From: Pseudomonadales bacterium
GTDB lineage: Bacteria; Pseudomonadota; Gammaproteobacteria; Pseudomonadales; JAHEIH01
Assembly (NCBI GenBank): GCA_023255355.1
Contig: JALRIU010000005.1
Location: forward strand, 1-20,694
Direction of reading: 5' to 3'
Length of the DNA stretch: 20,694 bases
Shown here: in pieces, positions 8,991 through 15,972 of the stretch
Layout of the letters: the number at the start of each line of letters is the position of its first letter
How positions within the stretch are numbered: the stretch's first letter is position 1
Position numbers and translations under genes: made by a program
Notes under the pieces: generated by a model
What the model saw: the letters and a program-made list of their open reading frames with translations, nothing else
Told to the model about the DNA's origin: nothing
Databases searched by the model: none

Positions 8991-9029
8991 TGCGTTGTCC
9001 TTTAAACACTACATAAAAATAAAGAAGCA

Positions 9030-9058
9030 ATTGTACGCTTGCGTTAAGAATGAAACAA
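9030..9058 (-). promoter_or_regulatory. Candidate sigma-70 promoter for leuC operon
   Basis: On the minus strand, TTGTTT (9053-9058) and TACAAT (9030-9035) are 17 bases apart, giving a leader of about 30 bases before leuC. The -10 matches consensus at five of six positions and the -35 at three. The weak -35 lies inside the palindromic LysR-type box, as expected of an activator-dependent promoter. Confidence 0.5.
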
Positions 9059-9067
9059 ATTCATAAT
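9039..9067 (+). promoter_or_regulatory. Candidate promoter for the LysR-type regulator gene
   Basis: On the plus strand, TTGCGT (9039-9044) and CATAAT (9062-9067) are 17 bases apart. It overlaps the palindromic box at 9050-9064, which would allow the regulator to repress its own gene, a common LysR-family arrangement. This rests on motif match only. Confidence 0.35.
9050..9064. promoter_or_regulatory. Palindromic T-N11-A box (LysR-type operator candidate)
   Basis: ATGAA-ACAAA-TTCAT is a perfect 5-bp dyad with a 5-base centre and fits the T-N11-A consensus of LysR-type regulators. It lies between leuC and the divergent LysR-type gene and covers the candidate leuC -35. The position fits control of leuC and autoregulation by the neighbouring protein; the assignment is inference. 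Confidence 0.6.
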
Positions 9068-9099
9068 TTTCATACTTTTGATTCCCAATGGTTATACAT

Positions 9100-9972
9100 A
9101 TGGACACCAATCATCTCAAATCCTTTCTGGCGGTTGCTGAATTGGCGTCTTTTTCTGAGGCTGCTGAAAAACTTTTTTTAACTCAGCCAGCTATTTCAAA
9201 ACGTATTGCCGCGCTTGAAGAACAACTTCATTGCAAGCTTTTTAACCGCATTGGCAGACATATTAGCCTTACTCAAGAGGGCGAAAGATTGCTACCAAGA
9301 GCGCGCGAGATATTGATCAGCGTTGAACAAACTGAACGCGACATAAGAGAAGGCACTGACAGTATTAGCGGCAACCTAGAGATTATGACCTCGCATCACG
9401 TAGGACTGCACCGCCTGCCGCCAGTATTAAAAACTTTTGTCAATGAATACCCAGACGTCACACTGAACGTGCAATTTGTCGATTCAGAATTTGCCCACCA
9501 ATCGGTACTGCATGGCGAAACAGAGCTTGCTGTGGTAACACTAGCTCCACTGCCCGAAGAAAATATTGTATCTAAAAGAATCTGGCATGATCCCTTAGTT
9601 TTTGTTTGTCCAACCGACCACCCGCTTTGCTCCAAAGATTCCTTAACACTCGAAGATTTAAGTACTCACCATGCTGTGCTACCAGGACTAAACACCTATA
9701 CTGGCAAGCTTGTTGCTGAACTATTCCAACGCCAGCATTTACGCTTAGATACCCGAAGCACATCTAGCAATTACTTAGAGACGATAAAGATGCTAATCAG
9801 CATCGGTATGGGATGGAGCGTTCTTCCCGCATCAATGGTAGATAATAGTCTGCATATTTTGACTATTGATGACCATAGACCAGCACGGGATTTGGGACTC
9901 ATTTTCCACCGTAAGCGACATCTTTCCAAAGCCGCGCGGGCCTTTGTTGATGCACTTTTGAAAGAATGCTAG
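9100..9972 (+). CDS. LysR-family transcriptional regulator next to leuC
   Basis: This is a 290-residue LysR-type regulator. The N-terminal winged helix-turn-helix (about residues 1-60) has ASFSEAAEKLFLTQPAISKRIAALEEQL and LFNRIGRHISLTQEGERLL. A linker helix follows, then the two-lobed effector-binding domain. I prefer the ATG at 9100-9102, giving MDTNHLKSFLAVAE as in most family members; the ATG at 9088-9090 would add MVIH. Neither has a clear ribosome site. A LysR gene divergent from leuC also occurs in Pseudomonas, so it probably controls the leuCDB-asd operon, perhaps sensing a leucine-pathway intermediate. The effector cannot be read from the sequence. A weak 6-bp hairpin with a T-run (10005-10020) follows the gene. 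Confidence 0.9.
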   Translation: MDTNHLKSFLAVAELASFSEAAEKLFLTQPAISKRIAALEEQLHCKLFNRIGRHISLTQEGERLLPRAREILISVEQTERDIREGTDSISGNLEIMTSHHVGLHRLPPVLKTFVNEYPDVTLNVQFVDSEFAHQSVLHGETELAVVTLAPLPEENIVSKRIWHDPLVFVCPTDHPLCSKDSLTLEDLSTHHAVLPGLNTYTGKLVAELFQRQHLRLDTRSTSSNYLETIKMLISIGMGWSVLPASMVDNSLHILTIDDHRPARDLGLIFHRKRHLSKAARAFVDALLKEC

Positions 9973-9980
9973 TGTGCTTG

Positions 9981-10010
9981 TCACAAAAGCCGCCAAAGCC
10001 TCACAAAAGC
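9981..10010. repeat. Two 10-bp direct repeats upstream of folD
   Basis: TCACAAAAGC occurs at 9981-9990 and again at 10001-10010, 20 bases apart start to start, so about two helical turns. They lie 15 bases or more upstream of a TATTAT that may be the folD -10. The second copy also forms the 5' arm of the weak hairpin at 10005-10019. It could be a regulator site or chance. Confidence 0.5.
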
Positions 10011-10020
10011 TTTGCTTTTT
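10005..10020 (+). terminator. Weak intrinsic terminator candidate after the LysR-type gene
   Basis: AAAAGC and GCTTTT pair around a TTT loop, and the stem runs into five T residues. The stem has only two G-C pairs, so termination may be partial. Its place between the regulator gene and folD suits separation of the two transcripts. Confidence 0.35.
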
Positions 10021-10024
10021 AAGG

Positions 10025-10030
10025 TATTAT
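10025..10030 (+). promoter_or_regulatory. Possible -10 element for folD
   Basis: TATTAT matches the -10 consensus at five of six positions, about 47 bases before the folD start. No good -35 lies at the right distance (CACAAA at 10002-10007 with a 17-base spacer), so it may depend on an activator. Confidence 0.35.
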
Positions 10031-10076
10031 GCGCCCACAAAATTGACTAAATAAGTTTATTTATAGGAGAACAGTA

Positions 10077-10943
10077 ATGGTTCACATCATCGACGGCAAA
10101 GCATTTTCAGATAAACTCTGCGACGATCTCACCGCAGAGATTGCCCGCCTTAAAGCAGAACACAATTTTGTTCCCTGTATAGCAGTAGTCCTAGTTGGCG
10201 AAGACCCTGCTAGCCACGTGTATGTTAGCAATAAGGTAAAGCGCTGCCATCAATTGAATATTGAATCGCGTGAACACCGCTTGGATGACACTACAAGCCA
10301 AGCAGAATTGTTAGCATTGATTGATGAACTAAACCAAGACAGTTCTGTGCATGGTATTTTGGTGCAATTGCCGCTACCAAAACAAATCGATTCTAAAGCC
10401 GTCATTAATGCCATTGCACCTCAGAAAGACGTTGATGGTTTCCATATCGAAAACGCAGGCGCACTAGCCATTGGCGACAACCAAATCGTACCTTGCACAC
10501 CGCTTGGCTCGATAATGATGTTGCGCGATTACCTAGGTAATATGTCTGGTATGAACGCAGTCGTGGTAGGTCGTTCAAATATTGTTGGCAAACCAATGGC
10601 CCACCTGTTATTGCAAGAGAACTGCACGGTCACTATCGCTCACTCCCGCACCAAAAACATCGAAGAAGTTTGTCGTAACGCTGATATTTTAGTTGCTGCC
10701 GTGGGTATTCCTCATTTTGTTAAAGCGGATTGGATCAAGCCAGGTGCAACCGTTATCGACGTGGGTATTAACCGAATTCAAGATGGTGATCGTAGCCGCT
10801 TAGTAGGCGATGTTGATACAGAGGCAGCTAAAGCCGTAGCTGGTGCAATTACGCCGGTGCCTGGTGGCGTCGGCCCAATGACAATTGCTTGCCTTATGTA
10901 CAACACTGTTGCAGCAGCTAAGATGCAAGCAGGTATTGCCTAA
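10077..10943 (+). CDS. folD: Methylenetetrahydrofolate dehydrogenase / methenyltetrahydrofolate cyclohydrolase
   Basis: FolD is the bifunctional cytosolic enzyme that oxidises 5,10-methylene-THF with NADP and hydrolyses the methenyl form to 10-formyl-THF, feeding purine and formyl-Met-tRNA synthesis. The 288 residues are the normal length. Landmarks are the catalytic-lysine region SHVYVSNKVKRC, VHGILVQLPLPKQ, the cofactor loop VVVGRSNIVGKPMAHLL, and the C-terminal TPVPGGVGPMTIACLM. TAGGAG lies 8 bases before the ATG. It stands alone between the LysR-type gene and the dusA leader region. The hairpin just past its stop has its T-run on the other strand, so folD transcripts may read on toward dusA. 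Confidence 0.98.
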   Translation: MVHIIDGKAFSDKLCDDLTAEIARLKAEHNFVPCIAVVLVGEDPASHVYVSNKVKRCHQLNIESREHRLDDTTSQAELLALIDELNQDSSVHGILVQLPLPKQIDSKAVINAIAPQKDVDGFHIENAGALAIGDNQIVPCTPLGSIMMLRDYLGNMSGMNAVVVGRSNIVGKPMAHLLLQENCTVTIAHSRTKNIEEVCRNADILVAAVGIPHFVKADWIKPGATVIDVGINRIQDGDRSRLVGDVDTEAAKAVAGAITPVPGGVGPMTIACLMYNTVAAAKMQAGIA

Positions 10944-10966
10944 AAAAAACCCGGCAATAGCCGGGT
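10942..10966 (-). terminator. Intrinsic terminator reading on the minus strand, between folD and dusA
   Basis: A perfect 7-bp stem ACCCGGC/GCCGGGT with a 4-base loop sits directly after the folD stop. On the minus strand the stem runs into eight T residues. On the plus strand it is followed by CAATTAGG, so it is a poor terminator for folD. There is no annotated minus-strand gene upstream of it. This is the main clue to a minus-strand small RNA at 10942 to about 11070. Confidence 0.75.
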
Positions 10967-11070
10967 CAATTAGGGAGATACACTCAAAAGTCACAAATTC
11001 ATCAGGGGAAATGAAATTGCTTGTGAAGAAACTCTTCACGTTTATTCAGACCCCTGCTATTTGAGTTAGT
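10942..11070 (-). ncRNA. Candidate structured small RNA in the folD-dusA gap
   Basis: The gap contains three nested inverted repeats sharing one centre. The outer pair is ACTCAAA/TTTGAGT (10982-10988 with 11060-11066), the middle pair CAGGGG/CCCCTG (11003-11008 with 11051-11056), and the apical pair a 7-bp GTGAAGA/TCTTCAC stem with a 3-base loop (11023-11039). Read on the minus strand they form one long interrupted hairpin, followed by a short single-stranded stretch and a strong terminator with a U-run at 10942-10966. That is the build of a small RNA of roughly 125-145 bases. The 5' end is not determined; the AT-rich block at 11076-11111 could hold its promoter. The alternative is a plus-strand folded leader for dusA. 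I do not recognise the family. Confidence 0.4.
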
Positions 11071-11097
11071 TCAAAAAGTTTTTTAATTTTTTATAAA
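11070..11097 (+). promoter_or_regulatory. Candidate dusA promoter inside an AT-rich palindrome
   Basis: TTCAAA (11070-11075) and TATAAA (11092-11097) are 16 bases apart. The -10 lies in an 18-bp perfect palindrome (11085-11102, AATTTTTTATAAAAAATT), so a promoter could fire either way from it. A start about 7 bases past the -10 would leave dusA with a leader of only about 8 bases. Confidence 0.35.
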
Positions 11098-11111
11098 AAA
11101 TTTGTATCAAT

Positions 11112-12128
11112 ATGAAGAATCCAGAAAAAAACATTAAAAATCATATTGATAGGAGATTTTGTAGCGCACCACTCATGGATTGGAGCGATCGATTTTGTCG
11201 TAAATTCTGGCGAACTATTAGTCCACATACCCATTTATATACCGAAATGATCACCACCGGTGCAATCATTCATGGTGACAGAGATCGTTTTTTAAAATTT
11301 GACCCTGCTGAACACACCGTTGCTTTGCAATTGGGTGGTAGTGATGCCAAAGAACTTGCCCAATGTGCCAAATACGGCGAACAATGGGGATACGACGAAA
11401 TTAATCTCAATGTTGGCTGCCCAAGCGACCGCGTCCAAAATGGCATGATTGGAGCCATTCTGATGCGTCATCCAAACATCGTAAGTGATGCAGTAAAAGC
11501 TATGCGCGACGCTTGCTCAATAGATGTCACAGTCAAACATCGAATCGGTGTTGACGATATGGAGGACTATACCGGTTTACGTGATTTTGTTGGTCAGGTA
11601 TCAGAAGCTGGCGCACAGACATTTATCGTGCATGCCCGTAAAGCATGGTTATCAGGATTAAGCCCCAAACAAAACCGCGAAGTACCGCCGTTAAACTATG
11701 AATTGGTCTATCAATTAAAAAAAGAATTCCCCAATCTTGAAATTGTGCTGAATGGTGGAATTTCGTCGATAGAAGAATGCCATAGTCACATGCAACATGT
11801 TGATGGCGTTATGCTTGGCCGTGAAATTTATCACAATCCAATGATTCTCCAACAAGCCGAACGTGAATTCTTTGGTTGTGACAACAACTTAAGCCGTAGG
11901 GAAATTCTTGAAGCCTACTTCCCCTTTATCCAAGAAGAAATAGCTCAAGGTACTTTTTTAAACCATATGACGCGCCATATCCTTGGATTATATTTTGGTG
12001 TTGCTGGTGGAAAAGTATTTCGACGTGTTTTATCGGAAAAAGCACACAGAAAAGATAGCTCTGCAGAACTCTTGTTCGAAGCCATCGAAGCGGCAGAAAA
12101 TGCCGCCCAAGCAAGGCGTGCACAATAA
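11112..12128 (+). CDS. dusA: tRNA-dihydrouridine(20/20a) synthase
   Basis: DusA uses FMN and NADPH to reduce uridine in the tRNA D-loop. Against other Dus enzymes, the DusA type is shown by SAPLMDWSDRFCR, LYTEMITTGAIIHGDRDRFL, VALQLGGSD, YDEINLNVGCPSDRVQNG (catalytic C103), FIVHARKAWLSGLSPKQNRE and GVMLGREIYHNP. The 338 residues match the family. The only possible start is the ATG at 11112; about 15 residues (KNPEKNIKNHID) precede the conserved RRFCSAPLMDW. No ribosome site is visible and an in-frame stop lies close upstream at 11094-11096, so initiation may be nearly leaderless. An AGGAG inside the gene (about 11151-11155) leads to no in-frame start. slt follows after 65 bases. Confidence 0.95.
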   Translation: MKNPEKNIKNHIDRRFCSAPLMDWSDRFCRKFWRTISPHTHLYTEMITTGAIIHGDRDRFLKFDPAEHTVALQLGGSDAKELAQCAKYGEQWGYDEINLNVGCPSDRVQNGMIGAILMRHPNIVSDAVKAMRDACSIDVTVKHRIGVDDMEDYTGLRDFVGQVSEAGAQTFIVHARKAWLSGLSPKQNREVPPLNYELVYQLKKEFPNLEIVLNGGISSIEECHSHMQHVDGVMLGREIYHNPMILQQAEREFFGCDNNLSRREILEAYFPFIQEEIAQGTFLNHMTRHILGLYFGVAGGKVFRRVLSEKAHRKDSSAELLFEAIEAAENAAQARRAQ

Positions 12129-12146
12129 AATAACCAATCCACTGGC

Positions 12147-12176
12147 GCACTAGCTTTAGTCAAGATAAGCTAGTGC
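12147..12176 (+). repeat. 10-bp perfect inverted repeat in the slt leader
   Basis: GCACTAGCTT (12147-12156) and AAGCTAGTGC (12167-12176) pair perfectly around a 10-base loop. It lies between the dusA stop and the slt start, ending 17 bases before the ATG. No T-run follows on either strand, so it is not an ordinary intrinsic terminator. It may stabilise or process the mRNA, or be a protein-binding dyad. It covers the alternative GTG start of slt at 12173, arguing against that start. Confidence 0.65.
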
Positions 12177-12193
12177 AAAACGTTGGAGATTTT

Positions 12194-14179
12194 ATGCATT
12201 ATTTACGGCTGATCACTCGATGGCATATTGCACTCTTGATTGCGGTATATTCTTGCGCAGCCGTTGCACAGCCCATCCGGCCCGACTTAGACTTTAAAAC
12301 CGATCTTCTTAAGGAGAAACGTGAGCTTTTCGCAAAAGCTTGGTACGCCGCTCGTGAAGGGCACATAACTCATTCTCAAAAGCTCGCAGTTAAACTAAAA
12401 AACTATCCTCTATATCCAGATCTCGAAGCTGAATGGCTTAGTTTTCGACCTCGCGAAGCTCGCTTCTTGGAAGCACTAGATTTCATAAAACAACATAGTA
12501 ATACCACAGCAGCCAATAAAGTTGTCAGCGCCTGGCAGTCTAAAGCTGTTCGCTACAAAAAATGGCATTGGTTCGAACAGATGGGCGATCCTAAAACACT
12601 TCCAACCGAGGCTCAATGCCAATTCACCCTGACCTTATTGAATTCTAAACATCGTCATGAAGAGGGGAAATCTTTTGGTAAGGATCTTTGGCTTTTTGGA
12701 AAATCTCAACCCAAAGAGTGCGATGCTGTTTTCAATCAACTCACCCGGATTGGTGTCATTAACGACGATCTGATATGGCAGCGGACAGCGCTTGCTGTTG
12801 CATCGGGACGAAAACGTCTGGCCGAATACCTTTTAAAACAGCTTGATCAGTCCTACCAGGATATTGGGCAGGCCATGATCGATTTTCGATTTTCTAGACA
12901 CCAATCGATCAGCGATGAATATCTAACCGACCCAAGGTCCATATACTTTTTAACGGATATTTTTAAGCGTCTTGCCCGACAAGATTCACGCACTACTGCC
13001 CAGCGCTGGTTAACGCTTGTGGCAGAAGGAAAGCTAACCGATGACACTAACATTCGCAGAGAAATTGGTAAACGCATCTTCCTCAGTCGCCGCAGCGATA
13101 GCCAGTATTGGCTAGCTCAGCTAAATCCTAGCCACTTAGATGAAACGATAAGCGATTGGTTATTACGCAGTGCTATCGCGGTTGAGGACTGGCCGCAAAT
13201 AGCAGACTTAACAAACAAAATGGTTGAGCTTCACGGTATCGAATCGCTTGACGAACGTCAGCGCTACTGGCGCGCCCGCGCCACAGATGAGCTAGGTGAT
13301 TTCAGCGCAGCGCAACACCAATACAAAGCGCTTGCTGAAGAGCGAAGTTTTTATGGTTTCATGAGTGCTGACATTACCGGCTCAGTCTATCAACTCAACC
13401 ACCATGCCATTGAGGTAGACAACCAAGAAATTGCCGATATCGCAAACCAAAAAGGCATGCGCCGCTTGCGCGAATGGTTATTGCTTGAAGAACATGGCAA
13501 AGCAGACCTGGAATGGTATTTTATTTCTCTTCAATTGAGCCAACGCGAAAAGCTTGCTGCTACCAGACTCGCCCAGATATGGCAGCAACCAAATTTAGCA
13601 ATTAAAGCAGCTATCTCCGCACGTTATTGGGATGACGTAGAAATACGCTTTCCGCTTAATTATCGTGACCGAATCAGTCATGCGATTGATGGTATTGATA
13701 TTGAAGATAGTCTCGTCATGGGGCTAGCCCGCCAAGAAAGCGCCTTTGATGAACATGCAAAATCACCTGTTGGCGCCATGGGTTTGATGCAATTAATGCC
13801 AGCTACTGCTCGCCAAATAGCTAAAACCATAGGGGTTAATTTTATACATACCGATTTACTAGACGGCGAAACCAATTTAAAGCTTGGAAGTAATTACTTA
13901 GACCAACTTATCAACCGTTATGCAGGCAATGCAATTTTAGCAACAGCTGCCTATAATGCAGGTCCTTATCGAGTAGATAGCTGGTTGGCCGAAGCCCAAA
14001 ATTGTCAACGTATTGACAGTTGGATTGAAAGTATTCCCTACCAAGAAACGCGTGATTACGTGCAAAACGTGCTGACCTATAAAGTTATTTATGACACCTT
14101 ATTGGGCAGGCCAACACGCTTGTTGTCGCCGGGGCAAGAAATCCTCGGCGCTGCATCACAGTTTTCTGCTATCGACTAA
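12194..14179 (+). CDS. slt: Soluble lytic murein transglycosylase (Slt70 type)
   Basis: Slt cleaves peptidoglycan glycan strands in the periplasm, forming 1,6-anhydromuramic ends. The 661-residue product opens with a signal peptide (MHYLRLITRW, a hydrophobic core, likely cleavage after A25 in AVA-Q). An alpha-superhelical U-domain (to about residue 420) and linker follow, then the C-terminal lysozyme-like domain: GLARQESAFDEHAKSPVGAMGLMQLMPATA with catalytic E515, then the AAYNAGPYRV and ESIPYQETRDYVQNV motifs. The length resembles E. coli Slt70. The ATG at 12194 has GGAG 5 bases upstream; an earlier in-frame GTG (12173) lies inside a hairpin and is less likely. C21 is not in a good lipobox (VYSC), so a lipoprotein is unlikely. 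Its 3' end overlaps asmA by 11 bases. Confidence 0.95.
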   Translation: MHYLRLITRWHIALLIAVYSCAAVAQPIRPDLDFKTDLLKEKRELFAKAWYAAREGHITHSQKLAVKLKNYPLYPDLEAEWLSFRPREARFLEALDFIKQHSNTTAANKVVSAWQSKAVRYKKWHWFEQMGDPKTLPTEAQCQFTLTLLNSKHRHEEGKSFGKDLWLFGKSQPKECDAVFNQLTRIGVINDDLIWQRTALAVASGRKRLAEYLLKQLDQSYQDIGQAMIDFRFSRHQSISDEYLTDPRSIYFLTDIFKRLARQDSRTTAQRWLTLVAEGKLTDDTNIRREIGKRIFLSRRSDSQYWLAQLNPSHLDETISDWLLRSAIAVEDWPQIADLTNKMVELHGIESLDERQRYWRARATDELGDFSAAQHQYKALAEERSFYGFMSADITGSVYQLNHHAIEVDNQEIADIANQKGMRRLREWLLLEEHGKADLEWYFISLQLSQREKLAATRLAQIWQQPNLAIKAAISARYWDDVEIRFPLNYRDRISHAIDGIDIEDSLVMGLARQESAFDEHAKSPVGAMGLMQLMPATARQIAKTIGVNFIHTDLLDGETNLKLGSNYLDQLINRYAGNAILATAAYNAGPYRVDSWLAEAQNCQRIDSWIESIPYQETRDYVQNVLTYKVIYDTLLGRPTRLLSPGQEILGAASQFSAID

Positions 14180-15890
14180 AAAGTCCTTTCAAGAGCTTTT
14201 TAGCACCATCACTTTTGATTTTCTCTTCAATGAATTTATCTTTTTGCTTTTCAAGCTCAGCCTTAGCTTTGGCTTTAGCGGCATCACTCACTTTTGGCGA
14301 CACACTAATATTGTGCCATGGACCTGAAACGCTTACAGGAATAGTAATTCCCTTTGAATCAGTACTTGCCCCTTGCCCTTCAATACTTGCCACCAAGGAG
14401 CTACGCAACATTAAGTCCATTGTCTTTTTAGAAAGATCGATATTTCCATCGCCGCCGACTCTTAGTAATGGACTCAGCATAGTCAGCTTAGATACATTAG
14501 CAATCCCTTGTTTGATCTCTAAGTTTGCCTCAAGTGAAGAGAAATCTGTTTTTTGGGCGTCACTGAAATTCTGATCTAACGATATTTTCGAGAAGTCACC
14601 CTTAATTGCGCTTTTCGCACTTTTTAATATCGCTGCCAAATTAAAGCCTCGAACTGCGCCATTCTCTAGTGCAAAACCCATTTGCCCATTGAGCGTCGAC
14701 ATAACACCTGCAACCGAGGTTGCTTTTGCGTTAACGTCCATAGCAATACGGCCAAGCCCCTGTAATTTATCAACCTCAACAAGGTCATTCAAAAGACCAT
14801 TAATTTCGACATCACTAAACGTCAATTGGGTCAGCATCGCGGCATTGTTAGCGTTAAGACTAAAACGTCCGCTTGCTGAGCCTTGATAAGCGCTGAACTG
14901 ATTAATATCGACAACCAAATCACCATTAATAAGGGTAAAACCTCCTTCAAACTCCTGAGTATTTAACCAAGGCGTCAATAATTCTGTCATGCTTATATCT
15001 AACTTAACGTTGGGACCAACCAATGGCGATAAATCAATGGGGTTACTATCCCAGGCTGATGATTGTTGATCTCCTGGCTGTGAGTCACCAGAATTCTGTA
15101 AATTTCGAAGATCGACTCGTCCAAGATTAAGCTTGCCTTCTACAATTTGACCAAGCTTAGCAATACTTCCTTCAAAATTAAGCGCGTTATTGAGCCCTTT
15201 AAAATTTAATCCGACGCGCGCTTGTTCACCAGCCAATAAGGCACGTAGCGGCTCAATCCGAATCTGGCTTGCTAGTATTTCATTTTGCCAATTAATCGAG
15301 CCATCTAGATTAAGTGCTGCGTCAAGCGATGGCATATTCATAGCAAGATTGATGTTATCGATGACCAAGCCAGACTCTCCATCCTCTTCAATTTCGATAC
15401 TGCCATTGCTCAACTGTAATTTGATAATTGCAAGGTCAACATTTTGGGGAATGACCAGAAAGTGCTGCTTAGCAGCCGCTTTACTTTCAACAACGGCCTG
15501 ATTTTCAGTCGCCATGGTCCAGTTATTTTTACCCTGCTGGTCTGTCGCCAAGCGTAAAGTCCAGTTCTCTATTTCAAATGCATTGATCGCCAATTCGCCC
15601 TGAAAGATAGTTGACCAACCAATATCGATAAGCAGCGTCTCAATAGAGACAAACTCACCATTAAAATGATCTGGGTTTGATAAACTTACGCCTTCAAGTT
15701 TGATATGCAAATTCGGAAAGACAGATAAAGCGGGAGCTTCCTCGAGGCTCAATGTTCTACCTGTTTGAGTGAAGATCTGCTGTTTTGCCTCATCAACAAC
15801 CCTTTCAACCGGCACAAACATGGGTATAATAAAGACCATACCGATGACAAAGACAGCAATAATCGCGAGGGTTTTAATGATAAGTTTCAT
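14169..15890 (-). CDS. asmA: AsmA-family outer-membrane biogenesis protein
   Basis: AsmA-like proteins are inner-membrane-anchored, largely periplasmic beta-rich proteins related to the bridge-like phospholipid transporters (TamB, YhdP). The 573 residues begin with a membrane anchor (about 5-25) and the AsmA N-terminal domain (VDEAKQQIFTQTGRTLSLEEAPALSVFPNLHIKLEGVSLSNP). A long beta-strand repeat region follows, then the C-terminal AsmA domain (LNGQMGFALENGAVRGFNLAAIL, about residues 410-520). The C-terminus is lysine-rich. AAGGAG lies 6 bases before the ATG. It diverges from tal across 82 bases and converges on slt, with the two stop codons overlapping. The family is clear; whether it is the true AsmA ortholog or a paralog cannot be told from one copy. 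Confidence 0.9.
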   Translation of the reverse strand: MKLIIKTLAIIAVFVIGMVFIIPMFVPVERVVDEAKQQIFTQTGRTLSLEEAPALSVFPNLHIKLEGVSLSNPDHFNGEFVSIETLLIDIGWSTIFQGELAINAFEIENWTLRLATDQQGKNNWTMATENQAVVESKAAAKQHFLVIPQNVDLAIIKLQLSNGSIEIEEDGESGLVIDNINLAMNMPSLDAALNLDGSINWQNEILASQIRIEPLRALLAGEQARVGLNFKGLNNALNFEGSIAKLGQIVEGKLNLGRVDLRNLQNSGDSQPGDQQSSAWDSNPIDLSPLVGPNVKLDISMTELLTPWLNTQEFEGGFTLINGDLVVDINQFSAYQGSASGRFSLNANNAAMLTQLTFSDVEINGLLNDLVEVDKLQGLGRIAMDVNAKATSVAGVMSTLNGQMGFALENGAVRGFNLAAILKSAKSAIKGDFSKISLDQNFSDAQKTDFSSLEANLEIKQGIANVSKLTMLSPLLRVGGDGNIDLSKKTMDLMLRSSLVASIEGQGASTDSKGITIPVSVSGPWHNISVSPKVSDAAKAKAKAELEKQKDKFIEEKIKSDGAKKLLKGLFSR

Positions 15891-15972
15891 TTTGCACTCC
15901 TTAGTAGGTTTACATTAAGTCTAGCAGTTGTCAGAACCATGATAATTTTATTTTCCCCGGAGAAAAAAAGTA

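Noticed and set aside
8646..9005. Plus-strand 119-residue frame over leuC
   Set aside because: It is antisense to the conserved leuC N-terminal region, with no family resemblance or ribosome site.
10949..10966. Terminator for folD on the plus strand
   Set aside because: The hairpin is followed by CAATTAGG rather than a T-run. The T-run faces the minus strand, so it was assigned there.
10800..11039. Minus-strand open frame of 79 residues running from the folD-dusA gap into folD
   Set aside because: It crosses a strong minus-strand terminator, has no ribosome site and is antisense to the conserved folD end, so it is probably chance. The RNA itself may still be real.
11011..11064. Plus-strand 17-residue peptide MKLLVKKLFTFIQTPAI
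   Set aside because: The AGGGG before the ATG leaves only 2 bases of spacing, and the same bases are used by the nested pairing. It is kept only as an alternative to the small RNA.
14177..14202. Possible slt terminator just after its stop
   Set aside because: Only a weak AAAAAG/CTTTTT pairing with a 12-base loop lies inside the asmA coding sequence.
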